A stretch of 64,000 bases of DNA from Flavobacteriales bacterium (GTDB lineage: Bacteria > Bacteroidota > Bacteroidia > Flavobacteriales_D > Sanyastnellaceae): positions 3,363,501 through 3,427,500 of the forward strand of contig JAGYJM010000002.1 in NCBI GenBank assembly GCA_018402085.1, in the 5' to 3' direction. Below, one piece after another: positions 8,063 through 16,844 of the stretch (positions are counted from its first letter, which is position 1; the number at the start of each line of letters is the position of its first letter). Under the pieces are notes generated by a model that saw nothing but the letters and a program-made list of their open reading frames with translations, was not told the origin of the DNA and ran no database searches. The translations under genes and the position numbers were made by a program.

Positions 8063-9098
8063 GTATTCGATTGCGAAAGACAATGAAATTGCGGAGATCA
8101 ATGATTTCTTCAATGGGATTTACGCCTCCAACAGATCAACGGAGCAATTTCTGTGGCAATTTCGTGAGTCGCCTCATGGCATGGGGTTTCACATTATCGC
8201 TCGCGACCACCAGGGCAAAATCGCCGGTATTCAGGCAGGTATGCCAACACGGTTCCGAACGCCTAAAGGAGATACCGCACTTACCATAAAGTCTGAAGAC
8301 ACTTTGGTTTCGCCGAGTCATCGAGGGATGGGTGTTTTTTCAGGGCTGTATGAGCATTTTGTCAACGAATGCAGAAAGAAGGGGGCTTCAGCAATTTGGG
8401 GTTACACAAAGGCTGAAAATGCTTTCAGGAAAATAGGTTTTGACATACCATTCTATCATAAGCAAGCGCTGACAGTGACTAAGCCTGACGCAGCGTATCA
8501 GTATTTCAGCAGCCTTGACCAATCTGCCAAATTTAAAAAGCGGCTCGCAATTAGAGGAATGGTGAACTATGCCCAGATCAGGCGCAAACTCAAGGATAGT
8601 AGGTCTCTTACTAAGGTCTACACAGTGCAGGAAGGTTGGATGGAGGCACGCCATATCATTGATGAGGCTGTTTTCTCGATAGACGATGATCCCGCGTATA
8701 TTCACTGGCGTTTAAATGACAATCCTAACTGGTCAGATGTGCGGTTTCTGGAGGTCCGGAAAGAGGGTTTTCTGCTGCTCCAGGCGTGCACAAATATTCA
8801 TGAAAACGGGGTGGCCTTCCTTGCTCATTATCGCTGGTATGCAACTGACCCTGACACAATGGCCGCAGCGATGATGGCCCTCACAAGCCACATATTCAAG
8901 GTGAGACCAGATATAATTGCGCTACGCGAGTGGACGTTTGACTTCAATGATACGTTGCAAATCCACAAAGAAACGTTGAGTTGTGCCGGTTGGCTTGGCC
9001 TTGATCGTGGCATAGCGTTTGTTTGGATGGATCTCACGAATGAAATAGACCCATTTAGGCTAAACTTGACACGATTATCGACAGAAGGTGTGCTCTAG
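8055..9098 (+). CDS. GNAT family N-acetyltransferase
   Basis: A 347-residue protein with an N-terminal GNAT domain (about residues 1-130): substrate-binding region around FLWQFRESPHGMGFH, then the acetyl-CoA signature SPSHRGMGVFSGLYEHF (R90-G-M-G), and GYTKAENAFRKIGF at the end of the fold. The C-terminal ~200 residues contain a second GNAT-like half (WRLNDNPNW, LLQACTNIHENGVAFLAHY), as in double-GNAT sugar or peptidoglycan-precursor acylases. Its start lies inside the preceding deacetylase gene (8-bp overlap). Together they look like a deacetylate/re-acylate pair for a glycan; the substrate is unknown. It ends 22 bp before a convergent lipoprotein gene. Confidence 0.78.
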   Translation: MIKYSIAKDNEIAEINDFFNGIYASNRSTEQFLWQFRESPHGMGFHIIARDHQGKIAGIQAGMPTRFRTPKGDTALTIKSEDTLVSPSHRGMGVFSGLYEHFVNECRKKGASAIWGYTKAENAFRKIGFDIPFYHKQALTVTKPDAAYQYFSSLDQSAKFKKRLAIRGMVNYAQIRRKLKDSRSLTKVYTVQEGWMEARHIIDEAVFSIDDDPAYIHWRLNDNPNWSDVRFLEVRKEGFLLLQACTNIHENGVAFLAHYRWYATDPDTMAAAMMALTSHIFKVRPDIIALREWTFDFNDTLQIHKETLSCAGWLGLDRGIAFVWMDLTNEIDPFRLNLTRLSTEGVL

Positions 9099-9120
9099 GA
9101 GATATCCCTTCGCGTGCGAC

Positions 9121-9960
9121 TCACTCCTCAATCACCGTCTCCGCTATCTGAACTGAAGCAGCGCCGAAATAACCGAGTCCGCCGTTGCTGACATTCGTTT
9201 CAACATTTGCGGGAGGCGCATCAAAAAGACCTCCGTTCCATTCGGTTTCATTCATAATACCGATGAAGATATCATAGGCTTCCTGGCCGATATTGAATTG
9301 CTCTATGCGCACGGTATCACCAAAAGAAGCGTCTTTATCAATTTCAAGAAAATCAACCTCCGTATCGGCAACATACACCCCGTCGAAAAGGTTGTCATTG
9401 GTAAAACTCACCTCGCGCAGGGTATCGCGCAGTGCTTCACCGTTGACGAATGTGCGCCACATGTAGCAATCGCCCAGCCCCGGGCTCTCCTGGGTCCAGA
9501 TTCTTACACTGTAGTAAGGGTCAAAGGGCACTCCAAATTCTTCTTCCGGGTCTAAAACCCTCACATGGAGGGAGTCAATCGGAGCCGAGTCGCGCATGAA
9601 GCTGCTCGCGGTAAAGACTTCACCTTCATGCTCGATGGTTAGCGTGTAGGTTTTTCCTGGTTCACCTGCGAGCACCGGTGTGCGATAAATACCGGGAACT
9701 TCTTCCTGAAGATTGATCGTCGTTTCTCCGTCAGATATGCTGAGCAAAGCTCCTTCAACAGGAGGCGCGGGCTGATTTGCGAAGTAGCTGGTGGTATATG
9801 TGAGCTTGACCTCATGCTGTTCTTCCTTATCAGTGAACCAGCCATCAACCACAATCCGACGGTTTCCGTCGTCATTCAATTCAAGATCGATACGTTCCGT
9901 GCACGCACTGAGCAGCACGGCCACGGCCATCAGCAGAAGGGGGGCATTCATTCTCATCAT
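9121..9960 (-). CDS. DUF4249 outer-membrane lipoprotein
   Basis: A 279-residue lipoprotein with a lipobox LLSAC (C20). The mature part opens with ERIDLELNDDGNRRIVVDGW, characteristic of DUF4249, followed by beta-sandwich sequence (VKLTYTTSYF, YRTPVLAGEPGKTYTLTIEHEGE). DUF4249 proteins are typically encoded directly downstream of a TonB-dependent receptor, as here (2-bp gap), and probably act as its surface-exposed partner in uptake, comparable in position to SusD though not homologous. Start is ATG 9960; a second ATG at 9957 is equally possible. Confidence 0.88.
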   Translation of the reverse strand: MMRMNAPLLLMAVAVLLSACTERIDLELNDDGNRRIVVDGWFTDKEEQHEVKLTYTTSYFANQPAPPVEGALLSISDGETTINLQEEVPGIYRTPVLAGEPGKTYTLTIEHEGEVFTASSFMRDSAPIDSLHVRVLDPEEEFGVPFDPYYSVRIWTQESPGLGDCYMWRTFVNGEALRDTLREVSFTNDNLFDGVYVADTEVDFLEIDKDASFGDTVRIEQFNIGQEAYDIFIGIMNETEWNGGLFDAPPANVETNVSNGGLGYFGAASVQIAETVIEE

Positions 9961-9962
9961 GA

Positions 9963-12293
9963 TCAGAATTTGAAGTTGTAGGTGACAGCCGGGATAATAG
10001 GCAGCAAATACGTTTGCTCTGCATAGGTAGTGTTCGGGTCATTCGCCTCCTGACGGAAGTTAATGACGTAAGGGTTCCGGCGGTTGTAAGCATTATACAC
10101 ACTGAACACCCACTCGCCGTACCACTTTCGTGATTCATTCTTTGCCGGACGCAGCGTCGCACTTAAGTCCAGGCGGTGATAGGCCGGCATACGCTCTCCG
10201 TTTCGATCAGAGTAAACCGGCACAACCATGCCCATATATTCGAAACGCCCGGTCGGCAGGGTAATGGCATTACCCGTCTGGTAGACCCAGTTCAGCCCGA
10301 ATGACCACTTCGCGCTAAGATCATAGGCCAGAACTGCTGAAACATCATGGGTGCGATCGAAGTTGCTCGGGTACCAGCCCTCCTCCACATCGGGAATGTT
10401 GCGCTCTGCCCTGGAGAGCGTGTAACTCAGGATACCGGTAAACTTCCCGGTTTGCTTGCGCAGCATAAATTCTGCGCCATAAGCCCTTGAGTCACCGAAG
10501 CGCAGCTCACCCTCGAGGTAAGGGTTCAGCAAAAGGTCAGCATGATTCGCGAAGTCAATGGTGTTCTGCATGTCTTTATAGTACAGCTCAACGGAGGCCT
10601 CGAGCTGATCATCAAAGAAATTCCGGAAGTACCCGATGGCAACCTGATCGGCAATTTGAGGCCCTACGTTCGGTGAAGCACTGAACCAGACATCCAGCGG
10701 TGACGCTGAAGTGGAATTACTCGCCAATTGCAGGTATTGCATTGTACGGTTGTAGCTTGCCTTCAATGAGCTTCGCTCATTGAGCTGGTAATTCAACCCT
10801 ATGCGGGGCTCAAAACCACCGTAGGTATTGTAAATCTCACCGGCGTCATAAACCGAAGAGTCTGTAACGTCAAAGTCGCTGCCAAAATTGTAAACTGTGC
10901 CGGCGCCAATATTCTGAAACAGCGAATACCGCAACCCGTAAACTGCAGTGAGCTTATCGGTGATGCTTTGCTCGTTGCTGACGTAAACACCATATTCTAG
11001 CGAGTTGTTATCAGATACGCGCACAGACCCCAGCAAAGACTGATCTCCCGTTCCTCGGGCAAAGCCCGGCAGCATTTCACGGTAGGTGCCCATCACGCCG
11101 AACTGCAAGGTATTGTTGGGGTTAAGAAAGTAGTTATAGTCGAGCTTCACTGTCAGGTCGGTGATGTTTGACTCCCACAAGAAGCCGAACTGCTCGTCAA
11201 CCTGCTCGAGCGAGTAGTCATAATCTGAATAGGTAACGGTGAGGTTCGAAAAGACCTTGTTATTGTAGAGATGGTTCCATCGAAGGGTGCCTGTGGTATT
11301 GCCCCAGGCGATCCGGAAGAGGTCGCTGAAGCCGAAGACATCGCGCCCAAAGTAACCGCTCAAAAATAAACGGTCATTTTCACCGAGGGTATAATTAGCT
11401 TTCAGGTTGGTATCATAAAAATACAAACTTGTGTTACGCAGCGCTTCTTCCCGGGAGGCGAGCAGAAATAGATCTGCGTAGGTTCGCCGCCCTGCAATTA
11501 GAATAGACCCCTTGTCTTTCTTAATGGGGCCCTGTATGGTAAGCCTTGAAGCAATGGTTCCTACCCCTCCTTCAGCAGACCATTTGCGGTTGTTCCCTTC
11601 TTTCATCCGGATGTCGAGTACAGAAGCCAGACGACCGCCATAACGGGCGGGTATTCCACCTTTGTAGAGCTGCACATCTTTAATGGCATCGCTATTGAAA
11701 ACGGAGAAAAATCCGAGAAGGTGTGAGGCGTTGTATACCGGCGATTCATCCAGAAGGATGAGGTTGTGATCAACGGCTCCCCCACGCACGAAAAAACCTG
11801 AACTCCCCTCTCCGGCGGCCATGACCCCCGGCAGCAGCTGGATCGCTTTAATCACATCAACTTCACCCATGAACGCAGGGATCTTCTTGATCTGATCCAT
11901 CCGCATATTTACCGCACTCATTTGCACCGACTCTACATTCTGACGGGCGGCATTCTCTGCCTCAACTACGGCCTCGCCTACCATAATACCCGCGGGTTTC
12001 AGATCAACATCAAGGCGCTCGTCGCCGGTCAGATTGATTTCTCTCACTACAGCCTCATACCCGATAAATGAAATTTTAATCTTGTACGTGCCCTGAGGAA
12101 GTGTTAGCGAATAGAAGCCATATATATTGGTGGCAGTACCCTGTTGAGAGCCGTCCACAAAAACCGTGGCGCCAATGAGTGTTTCTCCGGATTCTTCATC
12201 TGAAATTGTGCCGCTGATGGTGTGTTTTTCCTGGGCAATTACTGCAGAAAACTGCAGGATGACCAGTGAAAGCGCAATAAGTAGTCGCTGCAT
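9963..12293 (-). CDS. TonB-dependent outer-membrane receptor with carboxypeptidase-like domain
   Basis: A 776-residue receptor. Signal peptide 1-20 (ending AVIAQ), then a carboxypeptidase-regulatory-like domain (about 25-105, ISGTISDEESGETLIGATV), a plug domain (about 130-230, with VIKAIQLLPGV, FFVRGGAVDHNLILLDE and PARYGGRLASVLDI) and a beta-barrel ending in the outer-membrane signature phenylalanine (TYNFKF). The role is active uptake of a large or scarce substrate across the outer membrane using TonB-ExbBD. It is first in a two-gene operon with the DUF4249 lipoprotein. The substrate cannot be inferred. Confidence 0.92.
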   Translation of the reverse strand: MQRLLIALSLVILQFSAVIAQEKHTISGTISDEESGETLIGATVFVDGSQQGTATNIYGFYSLTLPQGTYKIKISFIGYEAVVREINLTGDERLDVDLKPAGIMVGEAVVEAENAARQNVESVQMSAVNMRMDQIKKIPAFMGEVDVIKAIQLLPGVMAAGEGSSGFFVRGGAVDHNLILLDESPVYNASHLLGFFSVFNSDAIKDVQLYKGGIPARYGGRLASVLDIRMKEGNNRKWSAEGGVGTIASRLTIQGPIKKDKGSILIAGRRTYADLFLLASREEALRNTSLYFYDTNLKANYTLGENDRLFLSGYFGRDVFGFSDLFRIAWGNTTGTLRWNHLYNNKVFSNLTVTYSDYDYSLEQVDEQFGFLWESNITDLTVKLDYNYFLNPNNTLQFGVMGTYREMLPGFARGTGDQSLLGSVRVSDNNSLEYGVYVSNEQSITDKLTAVYGLRYSLFQNIGAGTVYNFGSDFDVTDSSVYDAGEIYNTYGGFEPRIGLNYQLNERSSLKASYNRTMQYLQLASNSTSASPLDVWFSASPNVGPQIADQVAIGYFRNFFDDQLEASVELYYKDMQNTIDFANHADLLLNPYLEGELRFGDSRAYGAEFMLRKQTGKFTGILSYTLSRAERNIPDVEEGWYPSNFDRTHDVSAVLAYDLSAKWSFGLNWVYQTGNAITLPTGRFEYMGMVVPVYSDRNGERMPAYHRLDLSATLRPAKNESRKWYGEWVFSVYNAYNRRNPYVINFRQEANDPNTTYAEQTYLLPIIPAVTYNFKF

Positions 12294-12511
12294 ATAGCTT
12301 CCGTTTCTATCGTGAGACCACGGGTTATTTGCAAAGGTTACAGCTAGCCCGGGTCAATACCTTCTTCAGGAATTACGGATTAACTAAAACTTTACATTCA
12401 ACGCAAAGGTCAGACGTAGAACGAACGCTTCAGGATTGAATTATGCCGAAGTGTCGAAAACGGTGCCTGAACGGTGCCGGCCGGGCGGTAAGACAGAAGT
12501 TAAGCAGGCGG

Positions 12512-12997
12512 CTATTCTTCCTCTAAACGGCTCCACTCCTCTTTCGTAGGCTCTCGAACATCGAGCACCTCGCCATCGAAATAGAGATCGAGACCCGCGA
12601 GTGGGTGGTTGAGATCAATGATCACTTTGTCAGCCTCATTGCTCACGACAAGACCCATGAGTTCGTTGCCTTCTTCATCTTCCAGCGGAATGATTTCACC
12701 CGGCTGAAGCATTTCTTCATCCAATTCACCGTCTACCACAAAGGCTGATTTCTCCATTGTGATGATAGCCTCTTCGCTTTCCGGGCCGTAGGCGTCGTCA
12801 CTTTTGATCAAAACTGAAAAGGATTCTCCGGCAGCTTTATCACGGAGCGCCGTCTCAAATCCATCCAGCATGGCTTCATGTCCGAAGATAAAGTCAAACG
12901 GCTCTTCTGCGGTGGTTTCTTCAACGAGTTCCCCGTCAGGGCCGTCAGTGTAAAGGCTGTAGTCAACGCTGACCAGTTTTCCTTTTTCGATTTTCAT
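12512..12997 (-). CDS. SlyD-like FKBP-type peptidyl-prolyl isomerase
   Basis: A 161-residue FKBP of the SlyD type: a split FKBP domain (MKIEKGKLVSVDYSLYT, then FDFIFGHEAMLDGFETALRD and FSVLIKSDDAYG) interrupted by an insert-in-flap chaperone domain (about 75-125), and the return strand DLNHPLAGLDLYFDGEVLDV. It catalyses proline isomerisation and assists folding in the cytoplasm. ATG 12997 is chosen because the eight extra residues from the upstream in-frame start (13021) precede the conserved first strand. It lacks the His-rich metal-binding tail of E. coli SlyD and ends in acidic EWSRLEEE. Confidence 0.92.
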   Translation of the reverse strand: MKIEKGKLVSVDYSLYTDGPDGELVEETTAEEPFDFIFGHEAMLDGFETALRDKAAGESFSVLIKSDDAYGPESEEAIITMEKSAFVVDGELDEEMLQPGEIIPLEDEEGNELMGLVVSNEADKVIIDLNHPLAGLDLYFDGEVLDVREPTKEEWSRLEEE

Positions 12998-13118
12998 GTG
13001 TGTCTTATTCTGATGCGGCAATGATAAGCTTTGCGCGTGTGAATTTCACTGATTCCTGTCAGGTTTTTGAAAGGAGCGGCGAGAAGTAGAGGGGAGCCGG
13101 CGAAAATCCGAGAAAAAA

Positions 13119-13176
13119 CACCCCGCCCGTACGGTAGTGGGCCCGCCCCCGCCACCACCTCGGGACGAAGTTCCGG
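13119..13176 (-). repeat. Diverged copy of the GC-rich dispersed repeat
   Basis: On the minus strand this reads GGAACTTCGTCCCGAGG, then a GTGGTGGCGGGGGCGGGCCC-type core and a GGGCGGGG end. It aligns with the last ~55 bp of the two identical repeats at 44349-44478 and 44648-44777, with small indels. It lies within the 497-bp gene-free stretch 12998-13494, which otherwise holds only a probable terminator. Confidence 0.6.
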
Positions 13177-13307
13177 TCTTTTTTGTTGCCAAGCCAGACC
13201 TATTTTACCAACGCGAACATCTGTTTTACCAATTGACCTTATCCGTTTATAGTCCATAAAACGAATGCTAATCAGCTTTCGGTTAGCGAGAGTCGTGAAA
13301 TTATTTG

Positions 13308-13353
13308 AATAAAAACAAGGGCTAAGACATTCGTGTTGAATGCCAAAGCCCCT
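13308..13353 (-). terminator. Probable terminator downstream of the Cys-rich lipoprotein gene
   Basis: On the minus strand a 14-position stem (11 pairs; GGGCTTTGG arm and matching AGCCC arm around a GAATG/CATTC core) is followed by TTGTTTTTATT. It lies 140 bp past the stop of the lipoprotein gene. Confidence 0.5.
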
Positions 13354-13494
13354 GATCTTTCCGCCATGAAATATGTCCTTGGTCAATTATGTAAGCAATA
13401 TACTTTCAACACTACCAATTGCTTACGCATTGAGCTCGTTGCTATCAAAAAACCCTCCCAAAGGCAAGGTTTCTGAGGTCTTAAATATATGCTC

Positions 13495-14442
13495 TTAATT
13501 GATAGGCAAAGCAAATACACCATTGTTGATGTTCACGGTTTCACCGTCTGCATCTTCGAGCTGGCCATTGAATGTGCCAACCACATAGCCACCGCCACCG
13601 GGTATAATGAATTCAATATTCACCGTGAAATTTGCACCACCGAAAGTCGAAGAATAAAGCACACCGTCTCCATCCGTGTATGCGACGGCATCGTCCGGAG
13701 CTGTTGATGCATCCATATCAATGGTGATGCCATTCGTCCATCCGCCACCAGGCGTCGAAATAGTGATGCCCATGTTCTCGCCTCCACCGGAAACGCCGGT
13801 GATGATAAGCGTTCCGGAATCTTGTGCTTCAGCCGTCTGGTCAGCGACAATACCCTGGAAGCCTTGGCTCCAGGACATACTTGCCGGACATTCAGGACAA
13901 AACTCGCCGCCGCAATCAATGTAAATCTCATCGCCGTCCTGGATGCCGTTCGTGCAATCTACACCGTCAGGACATTCTGGGCAATCTTCACCACCGCAGT
14001 CAATGCCGGTCTCATCACCGTTCAGTGTTTCGTCGGTGCAGCTCGGACAAGGATCACAGTCGCCGCCGCAGTCGATTTCTTCTTCGTTACCGTTAAGGAG
14101 ACCGTCACCACAGAGTTCTCCGCAATCAATTCCGGTGTCGCCACCGCAGTCGATACCTTCTTCACCTGGATCGAGTTGCCCGTTAAAGCTGGGGTCACAC
14201 GGGTCACATTCGCCACCACAGTCAACCCACTGCTCGCCAAGTTCCGGTTCCCAGATGCCATTTTCACACGGGTCGCACATGGGGCAGTTCGGACCTCCAC
14301 AGTCGATGAGCATCTCTCCGTTATTCAGAATTCCGTCGTAACAGTTCTCCGGAATTTTATTGTCTTCGTTCAAGCATCCTGTTGCCGCAAATGCTACCAG
14401 CATGATGGCCACCAGGGCTTTAAAAAGGTGTGTTGATTTCAT
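13495..14442 (-). CDS. Lipoprotein with six cysteine-rich DCGG repeats
   Basis: A 315-residue lipoprotein: signal peptide with lipobox AATGC (C23) from ATG 14442 (a GTG two codons earlier is less likely). Residues ~31-190 hold six imperfect repeats of about 25 residues with the pattern N/DG...GE..IDCGG..C..C, for example LNNGEMLIDCGGPNCPMC and QDGDEIYIDCGGEFCPEC. Acidic and glycine residues plus paired cysteines suggest calcium-binding, disulfide-stabilised repeats on the cell surface. The C-terminal ~125 residues form a glycine-rich beta domain (SGTLIITGVSGGGENMGITI). Each repeat keeps its cysteines, so it seems functional. The ligand is unknown. Confidence 0.8.
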   Translation of the reverse strand: MKSTHLFKALVAIMLVAFAATGCLNEDNKIPENCYDGILNNGEMLIDCGGPNCPMCDPCENGIWEPELGEQWVDCGGECDPCDPSFNGQLDPGEEGIDCGGDTGIDCGELCGDGLLNGNEEEIDCGGDCDPCPSCTDETLNGDETGIDCGGEDCPECPDGVDCTNGIQDGDEIYIDCGGEFCPECPASMSWSQGFQGIVADQTAEAQDSGTLIITGVSGGGENMGITISTPGGGWTNGITIDMDASTAPDDAVAYTDGDGVLYSSTFGGANFTVNIEFIIPGGGGYVVGTFNGQLEDADGETVNINNGVFALPIN

Positions 14443-14699
14443 AAACACGGGTTCAATAACTTGGTTACAGGTTCCGAAGATACGGAACTCAAATGAGGTT
14501 CAGCAAAGCGAAAGTTGCCATCCTTGCGCGTCTGAAGAAAAGGGCATTTCACTTAACGAACGCTTGTAAGACGCTTAGGCGGCCTTTTCGGTTGCATTCT
14601 GACCGTGCGTAAAGTTCTCCGAAAGCGCTTTTCAGTAGGGGCGCCTTGTCGCTGAATGCGACAATAAGGCAAAACGGAGACGGGCGCAACAACGAAACC

Positions 14700-16658
14700 T
14701 TAAAGGATCGTACTTCCAAAGTGCCGTGCTAATTCTGACTTAACAGCGTCCAAATGCCGCTTCTCTTCCAGAATGATCAGCAGGCGTTCGTCTGGAAGCT
14801 GCGGGTCTTTCAGTTCTTCAGTCAGCTCTTCAATCATTTGCATGACTCGCTTGATCTTCAGCTTACAGATGCAGTCTTTCGTGGCTTTAGAAAGGTTCAG
14901 GTCTTCCGTGTCAGGATAGATGTCATGCAGCTCGGCCCAGTTGGCGCTGACTTCGAAGCGCTCTGCCAGGATGTCTGCGCAAACCTCACCCACAGAAGGG
15001 TCTGCATGATTGATCAGGTGCTTCACTTCAGGAAAACACCCCTTGGCCAGTTCACCTGCATAGAAGTTTGCGACCCGCTGGTAGGCGGAGTTTTTCAAGC
15101 TCAGCCCTTCATTTTCAAGCTCAAACAGGAGGTATTCGGAAACCGAGGTTTGATGCATGGCTTCTTCGTCTGTTTCGAGGTCATGTAGACTAACTTCGAT
15201 GGGCAGGTTACCGTAATGCAGCAAAAGCCGGATCAAATCGCGCTCTTGTGCAGAGGCGTCATACAAGTTTGTTTCGCCGCGCTCTTCAGGCTGTGGAACC
15301 GGAAATGGTGCAGCTTCCGGCACATAGTCACCGGGTTGGCTTCGCTTTTTAAGGCCCTTCTGAAGCCGGCGGTTGGTCTCGTTGATCAACACCTCTTCAT
15401 CCATATTCAGCAGGCTGCTGCACTCCTGAATATAAACTGACCGCTGAATGGCGTCAGGAACCATTGCAATCGAATCCACCACTTCGCGAATCATATCCGC
15501 TCGTTTCGTTGGGTCGCCGGCAGCATCTTTCGCAAGAATTTCTGACTTAAAGCGTATGAAGTCCCGGGCTTCTTTCAGTAGGTATTCCTGAAAGGTTTCA
15601 GTGCTCACCGAGCGCGCGTAGCTGTCTGGGTCTTCTCCATCCGGGAAGAGCACCACTTTAACATCGAGACCCTGCGCCAAAATGAGGTTGATACCTCTGA
15701 AGCTGGCGCGTATACCTGCCGCATCGCCATCAAAGAGAATGGTGACGTGCTGAGTGTAGCGTTTAATCAGGCGCACCTGATCTTCTGTAAGCGACGTTCC
15801 TGAAGAAGCCACCACGTTCTCGACCCCTGCCTGGTGCAGGCTGATCACATCAGTATAGCCCTCTACAAGGAAGCAACGATCTGCCTTGACGATGGCGTTC
15901 TTCGCCTGGTATAAACCATAAAGAATCCGCGATTTATGATAAAGGGCACTCTCCGGAGAATTGAAGTACTTCGCAACTTTCTTATCGGTTTTCAGCGTGC
16001 GCCCGCCGAAAGCCACTACCCTGCCAGACACATCTGAAATCGGAAACATCACTCGCCCGTGAAAGAAATCGAACAGCTTGCCGCTTTTGCCTTCTTTGGT
16101 TAGCCCTGAAGCTTTCAGCCATGCTTCTTCATATCCGGCCGCTTTTGCGGCCAGCGTCATGGTGTCCCAACCCTCGTTACAATACCCAAGTTGAAAGCGT
16201 TTAATAATATCATCTCTAAAGCCCCGTTCACGGAAGTAAGCATAGCCAACGGCACGCCCTTCTCCGCCAGTCCAAAGTTGCGACTCAAACCACTCTGAAG
16301 CCCAGGAGTTAACCGCCTGAAGGCTCTCACGTTCACTTCTTTCTTTGAGCGCCTCTTCATTGGGCTGCTCCTCTTCAATCTCAATGTTGTATTTCTTCGC
16401 TAACCACTTAACGGATTCCGGAAAAGTCATCTTCTCATGCTCCATGAGAAACTGCACTACACCCCCGCCTTTTCCCGAAGAAAAGTCTTTGAAAATGCCT
16501 TTGGTTGGGACGACATAAAACGAGGGCGTTTTTTCATTGGAGAAAGGACTCAACCCCCGGTAACTCGATCCGCTTTTTTTGAGGTGAACGAAATCGCCGA
16601 CCACTTCCAGAATATCTGCAACGTGCAATACTTTATCGACGGTTTCTTTCGGGATCAT
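14700..16658 (-). CDS. dnaG: DNA primase DnaG lacking zinc-finger ligands
   Basis: A 652-residue primase that makes RNA primers at the replication fork. The N-terminal domain is recognisable, but all four positions that normally bind zinc are changed: S37 and S40 in LSPFSNEKTPSF (normally CPFH) and D58 and S61 in KDFSSGKGG (normally CFGC). The TOPRIM catalytic core is intact (E266 in FLVEGYTD, D310-G-D312 in LFDGDAAG), and the helicase-binding C-terminal region follows. I recall similar zinc-less N-termini in other Flavobacteriales, so this looks lineage-wide rather than a defect. One copy of the dispersed palindrome lies inside the gene (16131-16152, encoding AAKAAGY). Confidence 0.95.
   Translation of the reverse strand: MIPKETVDKVLHVADILEVVGDFVHLKKSGSSYRGLSPFSNEKTPSFYVVPTKGIFKDFSSGKGGGVVQFLMEHEKMTFPESVKWLAKKYNIEIEEEQPNEEALKERSERESLQAVNSWASEWFESQLWTGGEGRAVGYAYFRERGFRDDIIKRFQLGYCNEGWDTMTLAAKAAGYEEAWLKASGLTKEGKSGKLFDFFHGRVMFPISDVSGRVVAFGGRTLKTDKKVAKYFNSPESALYHKSRILYGLYQAKNAIVKADRCFLVEGYTDVISLHQAGVENVVASSGTSLTEDQVRLIKRYTQHVTILFDGDAAGIRASFRGINLILAQGLDVKVVLFPDGEDPDSYARSVSTETFQEYLLKEARDFIRFKSEILAKDAAGDPTKRADMIREVVDSIAMVPDAIQRSVYIQECSSLLNMDEEVLINETNRRLQKGLKKRSQPGDYVPEAAPFPVPQPEERGETNLYDASAQERDLIRLLLHYGNLPIEVSLHDLETDEEAMHQTSVSEYLLFELENEGLSLKNSAYQRVANFYAGELAKGCFPEVKHLINHADPSVGEVCADILAERFEVSANWAELHDIYPDTEDLNLSKATKDCICKLKIKRVMQMIEELTEELKDPQLPDERLLIILEEKRHLDAVKSELARHFGSTIL
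16131..16152 (+). repeat. Palindromic element variant inside dnaG
   Basis: Flank ATATC, a 7-position stem CGGCCGC with the outermost pair mismatched, loop TTTT, return GCGGCCA. Compared with the consensus the flank has one change and the stem one extra position. Confidence 0.6.
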
Positions 16659-16739
16659 ACCTCAAAGGTATCCATTTTCATGACGAGAACCGCCACGGAA
16701 CAGCCCGGTGGGAAATTGTTGGATGTGCCGTATACCAAT

Positions 16740-16781
16740 GCATCCGGCGCTTCCCGATGAGTCGGGACAAGTGTTGCGCCG
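16740..16781 (+). repeat. Palindromic element with expanded loop
   Basis: Flank GCATC and stem CGGCGC/GCGCCG are canonical, but the 4-nt loop is replaced by about 25 nt that contain a second hairpin, TCCCGA-TGAG-TCGGGA. This looks like insertion of one hairpin into the loop of another. It lies in the 383-bp gene-free stretch 16659-17041, which also holds an orphan terminator. Confidence 0.6.
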
Positions 16782-16822
16782 TAGAAATTCTCAACTAAAG
16801 GCGGGATGTCTGAAAAAGAAAA

Positions 16823-16844
16823 GACGGAGGACTCAGCCTCCGTC
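16823..16844. terminator. Orphan terminator-like hairpin
   Basis: Perfect 8-bp stem GACGGAGG/CCTCCGTC with loop ACTCAG. It is followed by TATTTT on the plus strand and TTTTCTTTTT on the minus strand. No gene ends into it: dnaG starts at 16658 going left and the adhesin starts at 17042 going right. It might end a small RNA or a weak upstream transcript. Confidence 0.5.

Noticed and set aside
10690-10708. CATC followed by a 5-bp hairpin CAGCG-GTGA-CGCTG in the TonB receptor gene
   Set aside because: The loop does not fit the family and the codons cover a conserved receptor motif (SPLDVW), so it is probably chance.
12994-13386. 130-codon minus-strand frame ahead of the FKBP gene
   Set aside because: It runs through the diverged GC-rich repeat and a probable terminator; no recognisable domain.
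13822-14436. Long plus-strand frames opposite the DCGG lipoprotein
   Set aside because: They are antisense reflections of the repeated cysteine/glycine codons.
14643-14670. Hairpin GCCTTGTCGC/GCGACAATAAGGC downstream of dnaG
   Set aside because: It has a 3-nt bulge and no T-run after it on the dnaG strand, so a terminator cannot be supported.
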